Origin: Aphidius gifuensis
Taxonomy: Eukaryota > Arthropoda > Insecta > Hymenoptera > Braconidae
NCBI RefSeq assembly: GCF_014905175.1
Contig: NC_057790.1
Coordinates: 11,000,469-11,064,468, forward strand
Length of the DNA: 64,000 nt
Direction: 5' to 3'
In this document: positions 33,516 through 44,828 of the stretch, piece after piece
How the letters are laid out: the number at the start of each line of letters is the position of its first letter
Position numbering within the stretch: position 1 is the stretch's first letter
Translations under genes and position numbers: made by a program
The notes under the pieces: generated by a model
Told to the model about the DNA's origin: nothing
Database searches by the model: none
The model's input: only the letters and a program-made list of their open reading frames with translations

Positions 33516-33960
33516 TTCCTTATGCTTCAACAGATAAATTTGTTGCTGTTAAGGGTTAAAATCCAACATCTGATCTTTTTATTGTAACGAAAATGTTGTC
33601 AACTTGTAAACCACCAGTTTTATCATTACCAAAACTTAAAGAACAATTACAAATTATTGTTGCATCAGGACCATTTACTTATCCTGATATATTTGACATG
33701 GAGCCATTGATTAAATTAATGGAATATTTTGCTGAAAATGAGATAAATGTATTGATACTTTGTGGACCATTTGTTGATGATCGACTCCCAGTTGTTAAAG
33801 AATCTGTTTTTGACATTGCATTTGAAAAAGTATTTAAAAATATGATTGAAAAAGTTATGGTTTATGTTAAAGGGTATGTGTTTTTTACTAATAATAATAA
33901 CTATATAATTTTATTATTAAATTTCTAATTTATTGTTATTTTTTGGAATTTTTAGAACAA
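33515..33960 (+). pseudogene. DNA polymerase alpha subunit B (primase-associated B subunit) fragment
   Basis: From about 33515 the reading VHIPYASTDKFVAVKG, a stop, then NPTSDLFIVTK is followed by an open frame with LQIIVASGPFTYPDIFDMEP, LILCGPFVDDRLPVVKES and FEKVFKNMIEKVMVYVKG. This matches the phosphoesterase-like domain of the DNA polymerase alpha B subunit (the ASGP, LCGPF and FEKIF blocks) in order. A GT donor follows at about 33873 and an AG about 80 bases on, so an intron seems retained. The in-frame stop (about 33557) and the lack of the remaining exons show it is a fragment. It ends close to the GAAGTGAGACTTCTTT motif at 34058. Confidence 0.8.
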
Positions 33961-34034
33961 TCTAGCAGCACCATTTAATTTGACTAAAAAAATACCAGGT
34001 ATTATTCGTAAAAAGCCTAAGAATAAAAAAAAAG

Positions 34035-34075
34035 ATGTGTGTTATTGTACGCACAGGGAAGTGAGACTTCTTTAG
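34035..34075 (+). repeat. End-like motif of the GAAGTGAAACTTC element family (variant)
   Basis: GTGTTATTGTACGCACAGGG then GAAGTGAGACTTCTTT (34058-34073). It resembles the outer ends at 13010 and 56131, and the minus-strand variant near 53805-53840. It lies immediately after the polymerase alpha B-subunit fragment. Confidence 0.6.
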
Positions 34076-34230
34076 TAATTCTAATAAATAGTAATTGAAA
34101 GATCCCTCGTTGCATGAATATATTTTTGACTAGTTGTCTTTTTCGCTCTCATTCCGAGTGAACTATTATGTTCATTCAGTCATTAAAAATTATGATAGAA
34201 ATTCTTAAATTTATTGATTAGTTATAATAT

Positions 34231-34615
34231 TGTAGCGAGATAGAATATTTAATGTCTCCCACCACACTGACATGTCATGTGACATAGTCAGTGAGGTGTT
34301 TAATATGTATCTATGTGTGGGTACGATAACCCTCACTCCGTCTTGTTGCTTGAGACTCCGCTCTCTTCGCTTCTAGTCCGGCCACCAAGCCAAACGGTGC
34401 GTCGGAACTATACTTATAAATTTGTATTGGTGATGTGGCTATGCCACCTCACAACCAGTAATATATATATTGTGTATCGTTAAATTATTATAGTCTAATT
34501 GTTAAATAAATTGTTTCATTATTATTAATATTTAAATATAAATTTCGTGTCTATCTTTTAAATTACTGTTTGAAATTAAATTAAATTATAAAATAAGTAA
34601 AGTGAGGAAACTAAA
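34231..34615 (+). repeat. 5' LTR
   Basis: Starts TGTAGCGAGATAGAATATTT. It is nearly identical to the 3' LTR at 37195-37575 apart from small indels near 34305 and 34350. It contains an ACTATACTTATAAATTTG block that could hold a TATA-type promoter. The end is ACTAAA where the 3' copy has ACTACA. Confidence 0.9.
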
Positions 34616-35309
34616 TTTCTGAATTGGCTCCCCAACTTCTTGGCTTTCTAAAACCACGCGGTGAAAAAAAAGAGTAATAATTTATATAAATTAATAACTA
34701 TAAATTTTAGTTGTGACCAAATTTCATAATTAGGTTTCCAACTAACAGCTCAAACCACGAGGTGAGAAAAGAAAGAAAAAGAAAGATAAATATTTGATAA
34801 AAGAAAGAAATTGATAAAATTGTGAAAATTCAGTCGTGAGTACATATAATTGGCTCAAAATTATAATCTCAATCACGAGAGTGAGAAGAGAAGTATTGAT
34901 GTGCAAAGTGATAAAAAGCATAAAATACATTACATTAAATTAAAAATAAAAATTGTTGAGAAAAATTTTTGCATATAAATTGGAGAAAAATCAACAAATC
35001 TTGTGAGTAATCAATAATAATAATAATTTGTATGTACGTGGCAACGAAGTGTTGAACACGCCATATTTGTGAAAATTTCATCAGAAAAATAAAAATAATA
35101 ATAAAATCTGGATACACGTGGCAACCAAGCGTTGGGCACGCCTGATTTCATCAGAAAATAATAATAATAAATGTACTGTATGATAAAATAATACATGAAA
35201 ATTAAACAAAATATTTTCATTCAAATAATATGTGATTTAAAATAATTGATAATATAATAATTGAAATATTGAAATAATTGTTCGTGTAAAATATAAAAAA
35301 TAAAATAAA

Positions 35310-36818
35310 ATGGAACGAGTAATATCATTTGTAGTGAAAACGTGGCCAGCATGTAAGCTAATAATAATTGGAAAAGATGATATTCAAAATAAAGATGCAG
35401 TATTGAATCAAATAGATATTATTGAAGAATTAATTGAGATAATAGATAGAACAATAGATATCAAAAGATTTAATGAAACAATAAATGAATTTATAAAACA
35501 AGTAAAATGTATCACAGCGTCTATAAAAGAACTGGCATTGATTCAAAGAATATGTTCAGGTGCTACTGTGTGGTTGCACGTATCAAATATGGATGTATCA
35601 AAATTCATGCGATGCAACATGAATTTCTACTTGTATGATGAAAAATATCATAAAATGCATGGTGGTGAAGAGTTTAAGGTTATAATGCATGCAATAATAA
35701 AAAACATGATAGAAGAAGAAGAAAAAGAAAAAATCATGGATAAAATAAGTGATCAGCAGGGGGGTTATACCTCAAAAGATGCTGACCACCGTGATAAAAT
35801 AATTTGTGATCAACAAAACCAATCAATAGTTGTTGATAATCAAGATAAAAATAAATTCAATGTTGTGATGAATAACCACAATAATCAAAATGATAAAATA
35901 AATTGTAATCAACAAAATAAATTAAATTTTGTTGATAACATATGTGAAAATAAAAGTGTTGATAACGTATGTAAAAATAAAAATAAAATCATCGTTATGT
36001 ATGAAAATCACAACAGTCATGGTGAAATAATAATTTGTGATCAACAAAATCCAGCACCGATTGTTGATAATAAAAATAAATTAATAAATGTTGTGAATAA
36101 TAATCACAATGAATACACTGAAAAAACAAATAATTACCATGGAAATGAATTAAATATTGTGCATGAAAATCACAACAATTGTGTTGATAAAATAAATAAT
36201 TATCACCAAGTAATTTGTGATAATAATATGTGTAAAAATAATATTAATAATAATAATTTAAATGTCAGTGAAAAGAAAATTCATTTCAAGGTCATGAATA
36301 ATAATATTGGAAAAATAAATACTGGTCAACAATACAAAATAGATTGTGCCAGAAATAAACACAAAAATAAAATAAAATCCAAATTGGTAAATAATAAAAT
36401 GATAAGTGATAATAAAATTAAATGCAAAATAAAATTAACTTGTTTGCATTTAATAAATAATAATAATGAGTACTCCAATACTTCCCAACATGATGGTAAA
36501 TTTGGAGGCAGGAAAAAATATTATGGTCAATGGGACATGTGTGATATATATGTCTTGGATTGTCAATTAAGTAATGGAGATGGGAAATCAAGTTGGCTAT
36601 TGTCATTTGCCTCGTGCCAAGGACCAGGTGACATGATAACCACTGTATGTATATGTGAGTTTCAATGGCGCATTCAAATATATGCCATGTGGAAACGCTC
36701 AAGGCCAAATGATCTTATGGTGGATGCTACTCCTGCAATATGCTGGAAATATTCAATGAGTGGCGCAAATTCATCAAAATTTTATAAAATTATAAATATA
36801 TATTATATCCTTTTATAA
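35310..36818 (+). CDS. Unidentified 502-aa protein of the LTR element (Gag-position ORF)
   Basis: The single long frame between the LTRs. Residues about 1-150 are a predicted mixed alpha/beta, Ile/Lys/Glu-rich region (MERVISFVVKTWPACKLIII at the start; EEEEKEKIMDKI near 140). Residues about 150-330 are imperfect repeats of a 40-60-residue unit rich in Asn, Asp and His, with recurring IICDQQN and VVDN motifs. The C-terminal 100 residues (after GGRKKYYGQWDMCDIYVL) are richer in Trp, Cys and aromatic residues. No CCHC knuckle, protease, RT or integrase is seen. By position it would be Gag-like, but sequence alone does not show it. Transcription would come from the 5' LTR. A leader of about 700 bases precedes it, with duplicated GTGGCAACSAAGYGTTGRRC motifs at 35038 and 35118. 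Confidence 0.55.
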   Translation: MERVISFVVKTWPACKLIIIGKDDIQNKDAVLNQIDIIEELIEIIDRTIDIKRFNETINEFIKQVKCITASIKELALIQRICSGATVWLHVSNMDVSKFMRCNMNFYLYDEKYHKMHGGEEFKVIMHAIIKNMIEEEEKEKIMDKISDQQGGYTSKDADHRDKIICDQQNQSIVVDNQDKNKFNVVMNNHNNQNDKINCNQQNKLNFVDNICENKSVDNVCKNKNKIIVMYENHNSHGEIIICDQQNPAPIVDNKNKLINVVNNNHNEYTEKTNNYHGNELNIVHENHNNCVDKINNYHQVICDNNMCKNNINNNNLNVSEKKIHFKVMNNNIGKINTGQQYKIDCARNKHKNKIKSKLVNNKMISDNKIKCKIKLTCLHLINNNNEYSNTSQHDGKFGGRKKYYGQWDMCDIYVLDCQLSNGDGKSSWLLSFASCQGPGDMITTVCICEFQWRIQIYAMWKRSRPNDLMVDATPAICWKYSMSGANSSKFYKIINIYYILL

Positions 36819-37194
36819 AGAATTTAATTAATAATTTTTATATTAGTTTTAAATTTTAAATATTCGAGGTCAAATTTTAAACAAGATAATATTAATTTTA
36901 AAAAAAATGACTGATATAAATTTTTAAATTTTAATTTTACTCATTATTATGTTGAATATTTTCAAGGTCAATTTTAATTTTAAAAGAAAGATAATTTAAT
37001 TTTATTTAATGATCATTGAGAAATCCTAATTTTGTAATTATTAATATTGTTTGTTATTATGTTGAATATTTTATGTGTATTTGTAATTGTGTATGTATTT
37101 GTAAGTTTTGTTTTGGAGTCATCAGATATTGAGTAATTGTATTATGTCTATTTTTTTAATTGTATGTCAAAAAATAAACATAATAGGGGGGTAC

Positions 37195-37575
37195 TGTAGC
37201 GAGATAGAATATTTGATGTCTCCCACCACACTGACATGTCATGTGACATAGTCAGTGAGGTGTTTTAGCCATGTATCTATGTGTGGGTACGATAACCCTC
37301 ACTCCGTCTTGTTGCTTTTGAGCCTTTCGCTTCTAGTCCGGCCACCAAGCCAAACGGTGCGTCGGAACTATACTTATAAATTTGTATTGGTGATGTGGCT
37401 ATGCCACCTCACAACCAGTAATATATATATTGTGTCTCGTTAAATTATTATAGTCTAATTGTTAAATAAATTGTTTCATTATTATTAATATTTAAATATA
37501 AATTTCGTGTCTATCTTTTAAATTACTGTTTGAAATTAAATTAAATTATAAAATAAGTAAAGTGAGGAAACTACA
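37195..37575 (+). repeat. 3' LTR with preceding polypurine tract
   Basis: Directly repeated copy of 34231-34615. The purine tract AATAGGGGGG at 37183-37192 lies immediately upstream, as expected for plus-strand priming. It ends ACTACA, completing TGTAG...CTACA. Confidence 0.9.
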
Positions 37576-37721
37576 CCTCACAATATTATGGTTCTATGTA
37601 AATGAAATTCTAATTTAAAAACTTAACATAGAATAATTTTATATAAATATTTATTTATTGAACAACTAGTCAGCCAAACACTTCTATCACTATTTTATGT
37701 ATACTTTTTATTTTATGTAAG

Positions 37722-40700
37722 GTAAACGTGGGAGATCGTTTTGACTTTAATTTGCTCATACAACTTTTTATGAGGGACAATGATGTTTAACACATTTTTA
37801 AATGTTTAATTAATCTTTAATTTATCTAATAAATATTATTTCATATTTTTTTGTTTTTCCAAATATTTTAAAATTTATTCTTTAAAGTCACACTCACAAT
37901 TCTGGCCACTGGTGGCCATTTTCTTAATCATTTACGATAGTGACAGTCAAGTTTTGTTAAGGGAATATATATCATGTAAGTATAAAAAAACTATATATAA
38001 ATTTGATTTATATAATCAAAATATAATTATTTACTTAATTAGTATAATAAAAATGGGAAAATTTTATTGTTAGACTTATTAAATAGGTATGTCACAGACC
38101 AGATCACGATTTACGAGTCATGTTTGGTTTGTGACACACATGTATTTAGTCCTTTCTAACCTCTTTAACTTGAATAAAAAAACAAATTAAATAATTCTAT
38201 TATTTTTTTAAAATTTTTCTAGGAGTTCTAAAAAATCAAAAAAAAAAACTTACACAGAAAAAGAATTAAATGAAGGACTACAATTAGTAAAAGATGGTCA
38301 CCCTATTTATAGTGTGTCAAAAAGACTAAATATACCAAGAACAACTTTGCTATATAAATGCAATGGAAAAAGGCCACCTCAAATTACCAAAAGTGGTCCT
38401 GAATGTGTTCTAGGCAATGAAGTAGAGAGTAATCTTGTTGATTGGATTATTCATATGAGTAAACATGGTATTCCTATCACTAAAGTACAACTTGAGACTA
38501 GTGTACATATGTTGTTAGAGTCAATGAAAAAAAAAACAATGTTTAAAAATAATACTCCAGGACGATGTTGGTTCAGCAATTTCAAGACTCGACATCCACA
38601 ATTGAATAAAAGAATTACTCAAAATTTAACAGCCAATCGTGCCTCAGTAACTGAATTTAAAATAAGATTCTGGTTTGATGAAGTTAAAAATTATTTGTCA
38701 TCAAAAAATCTTTTAGATATTGATGGATCTAGAGTATATAATTGTGATGAAAGTGCTTTTCTTTTGAATCCAAAAGGTGGTTCTGTTTTAACACAAAAAG
38801 GACAAAAAACAGTGTATACACATGTACATGATGACAAGCAATGTTTAACCACTTTAATTTGTGGTAACGCAGCTGGTCAATTAGCACCTCCATTGATAAT
38901 GTTTCCATACAAACGTCTACCTACAAACATAGCTACATGTATGCCTCGAGGTTGGGGAATTGGCCATTCAGATAATGGGTGGATGACATCTAAAACATTT
39001 TACGAATATATTGGTAATGTTTTGTACCCTTGGCTTGTAAAAAAAAACATTCAGTTTCTAGTTGTCTTATTTGTAGATGGTCATTCATCGCATATGACAT
39101 ATCCACTAAGTCAACTTTGTAGAGATAAGAATATTGAGCTTGTAGCCCTGTGACCTAATGCAACCCATAAACTCAAACCTCTGGACGTTGCAGTATTTAG
39201 GCCATTAAAAGCTATGTGGAAAAAAAATGTTCTTCAATGGAAATTAGACAATGGAGGTGAACGTGTAACACGTGAAAAGTTCTCTTCATTATTAGAAAAA
39301 ACAATACAAGGTGTTGATATGAATAAAGTATTAAAAAGTGGGTTTAGGTCAACTGGACTTCACCCATTTACACCTAATTCTATTGACTATGAAAAATATT
39401 TTAAAACTCACCAAGATCCAACTATACAACCAGATGCACCACCTCAGATTGATAAAAATAAAATACAAAGCCATTTAGACTTTTTTGAAAGTACAATTAG
39501 AGGTTGTTGATAAATTTAAAAAATGTGAGTGCCAAAAGCAATGGAAAGGAGACATAAAATATGATGGTTTGTTTGGTACTTGGTTAAAAATTAAAATGAT
39601 GTTAAATTCAGATGGTACCACTGCTGAATCAGTTACAGAAGATATAGTTGAAGATGATGTAGAAACAGGTGGTACACATGGTAACCATGAGAGGGTATGG
39701 GTTCCTTCGCCTATTTAAATATTTGTTAAATTGATTTTTTAAATGATCTGCAACGTATTTTATCATTTAATTTTTTCATCATATTTTGTTTTGGATATTT
39801 TCAGGATGTTAATGAAGAGTTGATGGATATGGAGGTAACCGTTCTTGTTGATGAGGTAGACAGTTCAATACCTGATGATATTATCATTGATAATGATATA
39901 ATTGTTGATGAAAATAATTTAAACAATACATTTGAGGTTGGTGAAGATAATATTTTGGTACCAATACTTGGTGAAAATATTCAACAAGTGTCAGAAACTG
40001 AAAGACAACAGACACTTGATTTAATTGTTGAAGAATCAGAGACTTCATTTTCTGATAAAAGAATTATTCTTGCCAATGTCTTGTCACCATTGAAAAATGT
40101 TCTCATGTGGCCACAAAGTCGAGAAGAAAAAAAACAAATCAGTATGAGAAAAGCTAACAAAGAAAGATTACCATCTATTGTGAAATCAGACGAATGGGTC
40201 AATTATCAACAAAAAAAGAATGAAACACAAGTACAATTAGAAAAAGTAAAAGAAAAAAAAAAAAAGAGAGAATAAAGAAGAAACAACTTCATCAACAAGA
40301 ACTAGAAAAAGCAAGAGCTCTTAGAAAAATAAAAAAAGAACAAAATGATGCCAAAAAAATGGAAAAAAAAAAAAAAAATCCCAAAAAGAATAATATGAAT
40401 TAAACGAAAATATATTTTCTAACTTTTTATACTTTTTTAATAAACTATTTTTCAGTTGAAAACAAATATTTATCTTACTTATTTATTATTTTAATAAATT
40501 TTATTTATGGTTGTCACGAACCCCCTCACGTTATGTCACGAACTGTTTTACAAGATTTTGAGGCGGTCACAGACCGGGACATTTAGAGGTATTTTAAAAT
40601 TAAATTTTTAAAATATTAAATTATTAACTATAGCTATAATTTAAATTTTATTTGATCAAGAACAAGTTGCTTTATACGTTTCAATCGTTACAATTAATTA

Positions 40701-40776
40701 TTTCAGCGAGTAATTATCAGAAATATAAAATAACCTCTGTCACAGCTCTAACTGTGTCACGAACCCCCACGTTTAC
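37722..40776 (+). mobile_element. Pogo/Tigger-type transposon with TIRs, about 3.05 kb
   Basis: GTAAACGTGGGAGATCGT at 37722 and the reverse complement GTAAACGTGGGGGTTCGT at the right end are inverted repeats. A TA lies at each edge and may be the target duplication. Motifs of GTCACGAACCCCC/GTCACAGACC type occur near both ends. The element contains a transposase pseudogene. Confidence 0.7.
38223..40420 (+). pseudogene. Pogo/jerky-type DDE transposase, broken
   Basis: After an AG acceptor at 38221-38222 the exon reads KKTYTEKELNEGLQLVKDGH, a Psq-type helix-turn-helix. A CENP-B-like HTH region follows (GRCWFSNFKTRHPQLNKR). Then comes a DDE_1 core: YNCDESAF with first Asp (38746-38748), VLFVDGHSSH with second Asp (39076-39078), and, after an in-frame TGA at 39151-39153, PNATHKLKPLDVAVF with third Asp. 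The frame continues to 39510 and appears to shift near 39490. It then runs to a GT-AG-like intron (about 39695-39804) and a charged coiled-coil tail (39820 to about 40400), with another shift near 40270. Known role is cut-and-paste transposition at TA. The stop and frameshifts make it inactive as written. The 5' exon is not resolved. Confidence 0.85.
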
Positions 40777-40799
40777 TTTATATAAAATAAAAACTCAGT

Positions 40800-40955
40800 A
40801 TTCATGAAATACTGAGTTTTTTCAGTTGTTCTTTTATCTTTAGGATTTTTGTCGGGATGACATCTTTTAATATTTTCCCGATATATCAACTTTAGATGAC
40901 TTAAGCTTTCAATATTATTGAATATTGAACCAATTTCAGCCTCGTAATCTGACAT
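40800..40955 (-). pseudogene. J-domain (DnaJ)-like exon fragment
   Basis: Minus-strand frame from ATG at 40955 reads IYRENIKRCHPDKNPKDKRT, with the HPD signature of J domains preceded by a basic helix and followed by the usual KNP.D...TEK. Only the middle of the domain is present. The start may be an internal Met and the rest of the gene is not seen. It abuts the right end of the pogo element. It could be an exon of a host gene or a fragment. Confidence 0.4.
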
Positions 40956-41548
40956 GTTACAGCCTGAAAAATATAAATAAAATTAATACAAATTATAATG
41001 GAAATAAATTTGATTTTAATTTAGTAGCTATCTCTTCAATATTTGAATAAAAAAAAAAGACCTGGTAATATTTGTTGGGGCATGTGGCCAGCGTTACCCG
41101 TTGAAAATTAAAAATAGGGCCATTGTTATTTTTATTGCTTAGACATATTTTAACCGTTAATTAACGAAAACATTATTTATATTTAAAAGAAAGGCAATAG
41201 AGTTTTTCAAAGCTTTTTTTGGAGCCTTATAAACATTTTATTTCAACTCTATGATGACATTTTTTGGTCCGTTTTTTTTATTTTTTTTTCGGCGAGCCAT
41301 AACTTTTGTTATAATCAAGATAGGGAGTTCGTATTAGACTCAAATTATGCGCCTAAAAAAAATCTAGTGACGGCATTACGGTTTTTTTTTTCTCTCAATA
41401 ACAGTTTTCGAGCAAAAAAATTAAATATCCGAATTTTTTTTTTTAATATTATAGTTTTTTTCTTTTTTTCTCAAAAACTATTATAAATGGAAAAGAATTT
41501 TGCAAAGCGGGCGATAGAGTTTTTTGAGACACATAAATTAAGCCTAAT

Positions 41549-42694
41549 CCCGAGTGGAAATTTAGTTAAGGTTGTGATCAGAACCGGATCAGGGAACCTG
41601 ATTTCAAATCAGAACCAGATCAGGAATCCTGTTCAGGAACGGATCAGAATGTAACGCTCTTTTTTAGGATTCTGATCAGAACCGGATTAGGAAACCTGGC
41701 CAGATTGTAGGGTTAGAGCCAGGATACCTGAACAGGAATGGATCAGGATTCCTGACTAGAATATAACCAGGAATCCTGTTCAGGAACGGATCAGAATGTA
41801 ACGCTTTTTTTTAGGATTCTGATCAGAATTTACAAAAATTAATTTTTTTATTTGATGTTTTGTAAATCGGCTAACTAATTTACTATAGCAATGTTAATGA
41901 TGAAACAGGTTGAATGATAAGATTTTATATACCTAACATAACTTAAATTACCTAACCACTAGCGGGACGCGAACTCGGATCATTCAGATTACAACTACGG
42001 GCCTTAACACGCGCGGCCATGCCGTCTATCGATGATCGGATGTGATTTTTTACTTTCATAAATTACATCAGCTAAAAAAAACTTAAATTAGAATTTGCGA
42101 CGTAAATTAGACAATATAACAATTTGTTATAAAATATAACAATTTGTTAAATTGTCCCTAGTCATTTTGTTTTAGAATTAAAATTAAAATTAGAATTAAA
42201 TCCAAAAAATATTTTTCCTGATAATATTCTGATCAGAATCTGTTCAGGAAACCTTATTCAGGATATGTTCTGGTTTCCTGTTCCTTTCCTGAACAGAAAA
42301 ACTGAATAAAAAAAATTAATTTATTTGATAAATTTTTCCTGATAGTATCCTGGTCAGAATCTGTTCAGGAAACCTTATTCAGGATACGTTCAGGTTTCCT
42401 GTTCCTTTCCTGGAGAGGAAAACTGAATAAAAAAAATTAATTTATTTGATAAATTTTTCCTGATAATATCCTGGTCAGAATCTGTTCAGGAAACCTTATT
42501 CAGGATACGTCAAGGTTTCCTGTTCCTTTCCTGAACAGGATTATGGATAAGGTTACCTGACTTAAGGAAATCGTAAGGTGTCCTGACCAGGTTCGGGTCA
42601 GGAATGAGTCAGATTCCCTGAATAAGGAATCCTGATTTGTTTCCGATCAGGGTTTGAGGTGAAATAGGGCATCCTGAAAATTTTTCCACTCGGG
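41549..42694. mobile_element. TIR element with CCCGAGTGGAAA ends and internal palindromic repeats
   Basis: Ends CCCGAGTGGAAA and TTTCCACTCGGG are perfect 12-bp inverted repeats. The flanks GCCTAAT and ATACGAAG compared with the uninterrupted GCCTAATACGAAG at 63924 show a 2-bp AT duplication. Subterminal regions carry many copies of self-complementary CCTGATCAGG-like words (for example TCAGGAATCCTGTTCAGG). A tRNA-like sequence lies in the centre. No transposase. Confidence 0.88.
41955..42032 (-). other. tRNA-like sequence inside the CCCGAGTGG element
   Basis: The minus strand has A-box-like ATGGCCGCGCGTGTTAAGG and B-box-like CCGAGTTCGCGTCCCGC at tRNA-like spacing. The acceptor stem does not pair well, so it is not called as a working tRNA gene. 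Confidence 0.5.
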
Positions 42695-43319
42695 ATACGA
42701 AGTCTGTACTATGATTTTGCGTCGAGTTATTTATTGCGCCGTTTTTATAACTTCTAAAATTTTCACAAGAAAACGTATGTACTATTTTAAGTTACATTAA
42801 TAATAATTTAAGAATGATGAAATATAAAACAGAAAAGATTCACGAACAAAAAACTTTTAGTGATAAATACTCTTCGATGGAAAGTTTAGACACCACAAAT
42901 TTTTAAGTAAGAAAAAAAAATTTTTTCAAAATTTACATTTTAGTTTTTTGATCAAAAAGTATTATCAATGGAGCAAAAAACCTATAACGCGGGCGATAGA
43001 GTTCGTTAATGCGCTTCTTTTGAGCCTGGTACGAAGTCTCTCGGTTACTTAGTTCGAAAGGTATGAGCGTTTTTTTTTTTTCGCCGATGAATTCAAGACT
43101 ATTTGTTCTATTATGATTGCTGCTGTTTATATATGATCAATATTGTTGTTATTTTGTTTTCCACTCGGTACATCATTTATTAAATTATTATTTACTCCTG
43201 TTGTTGTTGTTTCATGGAATGATTCAATATTTAATCATCTGTTCCATTTTTTTGTCCTTAACAAATTCATTCAAGATCTTGAATTTATTTCGATCATGGC
43301 AAGCACGATCATAACAAGC

Positions 43320-44090
43320 ACAAGCACTTGAATAACCACTATCTTGTGTATTATTTGATTATTGGACAGATTTATTTCAAATACCCATTATTTGATTTAA
43401 AATATTATTAAAACTACCAGTACAAGTCTCATGAAAATTACCAGACATTGTATAGGATCTAGTCGTATTTTAAATTTTACTGATTTAAGATTATCAGTAC
43501 ATTTATCAGATGTTTTTGATAATATTTCAGTGTCATTAATTGTCTCTTGAAATCCTATACAATCTAAAATACGATCTTTACTATCTTTACGTTCATGTAG
43601 TACCAAATTTTATCCACATATTATTTATTGTTGTTTGGTATTGTGATTATGATGTTACTGTCGTATTATGTCAAGCACTTAAATAACCACTATCTTGTGT
43701 ATTAATTCTTTATTTAACAGATTCATTTTAGATACTCATTATTTGTTTAAAAATATTATTATAACCACCATTACAAGTCTCATCAAAATTATCAGACATT
43801 GGTATAGCACCTCGTCGTATTTCAATTTTTACTGCTTTAGGATTACCAGTACATTTGTCACATTTTTCTGCTAATATTTTCATGTCATTAATTGTTTCTT
43901 GAAATCCTATACAATATAAAATACCATCTTTACTATCTTTACGTTCACGTGGTACCACATTTCATCCACATATTATTTATTGTTGATTATGATGTCGCTG
44001 TCGTATTATGTCAAGCACTTGAATAACTATTATCTTGTGCATTATTTGTTTATTTAACAGATTAATTTTAAATACTCATTATTTGATCAA
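43320..44090 (-). pseudogene. Tandemly duplicated exon of an unknown gene
   Basis: Two units of about 335 bp (43320-43650, 43670-43985) plus the start of a third are in direct tandem. On the minus strand each encodes a related peptide. The right copy (43958-43728) reads MVPRERKDSKDGILYCIGFQ ... CDKCTGNP ... SDNFDETCNGGYNNIFKQIM. The left copy (43606-43397) has the same beginning but a one-base shift before its SGNFHETCTGSFNNILNQIM equivalent. Each copy ends in a stop shortly after. I do not recognise the protein. The conserved Cys-x2-Cys and the maintained pattern suggest a once-coding exon. Confidence 0.5.
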
Positions 44091-44331
44091 GAATAACATA
44101 ATAAAAGTATATATTGTATATAATAAAAGTTTTATCCTTAATATTCACCTTTGTCTCTTGAATCTTTCATGGAACTAAAATTTTGAAACAAATTTTTAAC
44201 AAATTTTTTCGTATCGTTGTCAAGGGAATAAATAAATAAAACAAGATAAAAAATAATTTAAAATTACTTACCTTCATACCGTTACTTTCGTTGCATCCAT
44301 CTTTTGTTTTTTTTTTTTTTCCGTCCATTCT

Positions 44332-44347
44332 AAAGAAGTTTCACTTC
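44332..44347 (-). repeat. Inner-end motif AAAGAAGTTTCACTTC
   Basis: Identical to the inner ends at 14486-14501 and 56345-56360 and followed by the same A run. It immediately precedes the capping-enzyme/LARGE fragment. Confidence 0.75.
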
Positions 44348-44477
44348 AAAAAGTTCAATAAACATACAACAACGACAACAACAGTAACATCAATAATAAT
44401 AAATAATAGTAATGACAATGATAACGATGAGGATGACGATGATAATGACGATAAAAAAACAAATAATATTGTAAAAT

Positions 44478-44828
44478 ATGTTCAAGTATGTTCGGCCAGT
44501 TATGCAAGCTGATCGTTTATTAAGTGATAAATTTTCACAACAATTAGGACATGAACCAGATGGTCTTATATTTCAACCATCAAAAGAATCGTCCAGAAAT
44601 GATCGTCCAGGATCATCAATTGGAGTATTAAAATGGAAACCACCATCATTAAATTCAGTTGATTTTAAACTTGAAATTGTTATGGAAGGTGGTATTGTAA
44701 GTAAAAAAGTTGGACAATTATTTGTTGGTTCACAATCAATACCATTTGCACAAATTAAAATTAATAAAACAATTAAAGAACTTGATAATCACATTATTGA
44801 ATGTAAATATGAAAATTTTCAATGGGCT
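44478..44828 (+). pseudogene. mRNA capping enzyme guanylyltransferase fragment
   Basis: The frame reads MQADRLLSDKFSQQLGHEPD, GLIFQPSKES, VLKWKPPSLNSVDFKLEIVM, GQLFVGSQSIPFAQIKI and LDNHIIECKYENFQW. This is the C-terminal part of the metazoan RNA guanylyltransferase domain with the DGLIFQP and LKWKPP blocks and the start of the OB-fold. The catalytic lysine motif lies upstream of the fragment and is absent. The frame diverges after ENFQWAH at about 44826, where a different gene fragment begins. It is therefore a fragment, not a functional capping enzyme. Confidence 0.85.

Larger units (their letters stand above)
34231..37575 (+). mobile_element. LTR retroelement without pol
   Basis: Two direct LTRs (34231-34615 and 37195-37575) share TGTAG...CTACA ends. 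A purine tract AATAGGGGGG precedes the 3' LTR. If the LTR is extended to the CACCTCACA seen only at the right side, the flanks ATAT/ATAT would be a 4-bp target duplication. The inside holds one ORF for an unrecognised protein and no protease, reverse transcriptase or integrase. This fits a non-autonomous LTR element. The two LTRs differ by a few indels, so insertion is not very recent. Confidence 0.88.
41478..43060 (+). repeat. Dispersed repeat family with GCGGGCGATAGAGTTTTTTG
   Basis: A module of about 100 bp (AAAACTATTATAAATGGAAA, then GCGGGCGATAGAGTTTTTTG, then GAGCCTAATACGAAGTCTC) occurs at 41470-41548 continuing at 42695, again at 42950-43045, and at 63845-63945. The first copy is interrupted by the CCCGAGTGG element. 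Confidence 0.8.
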
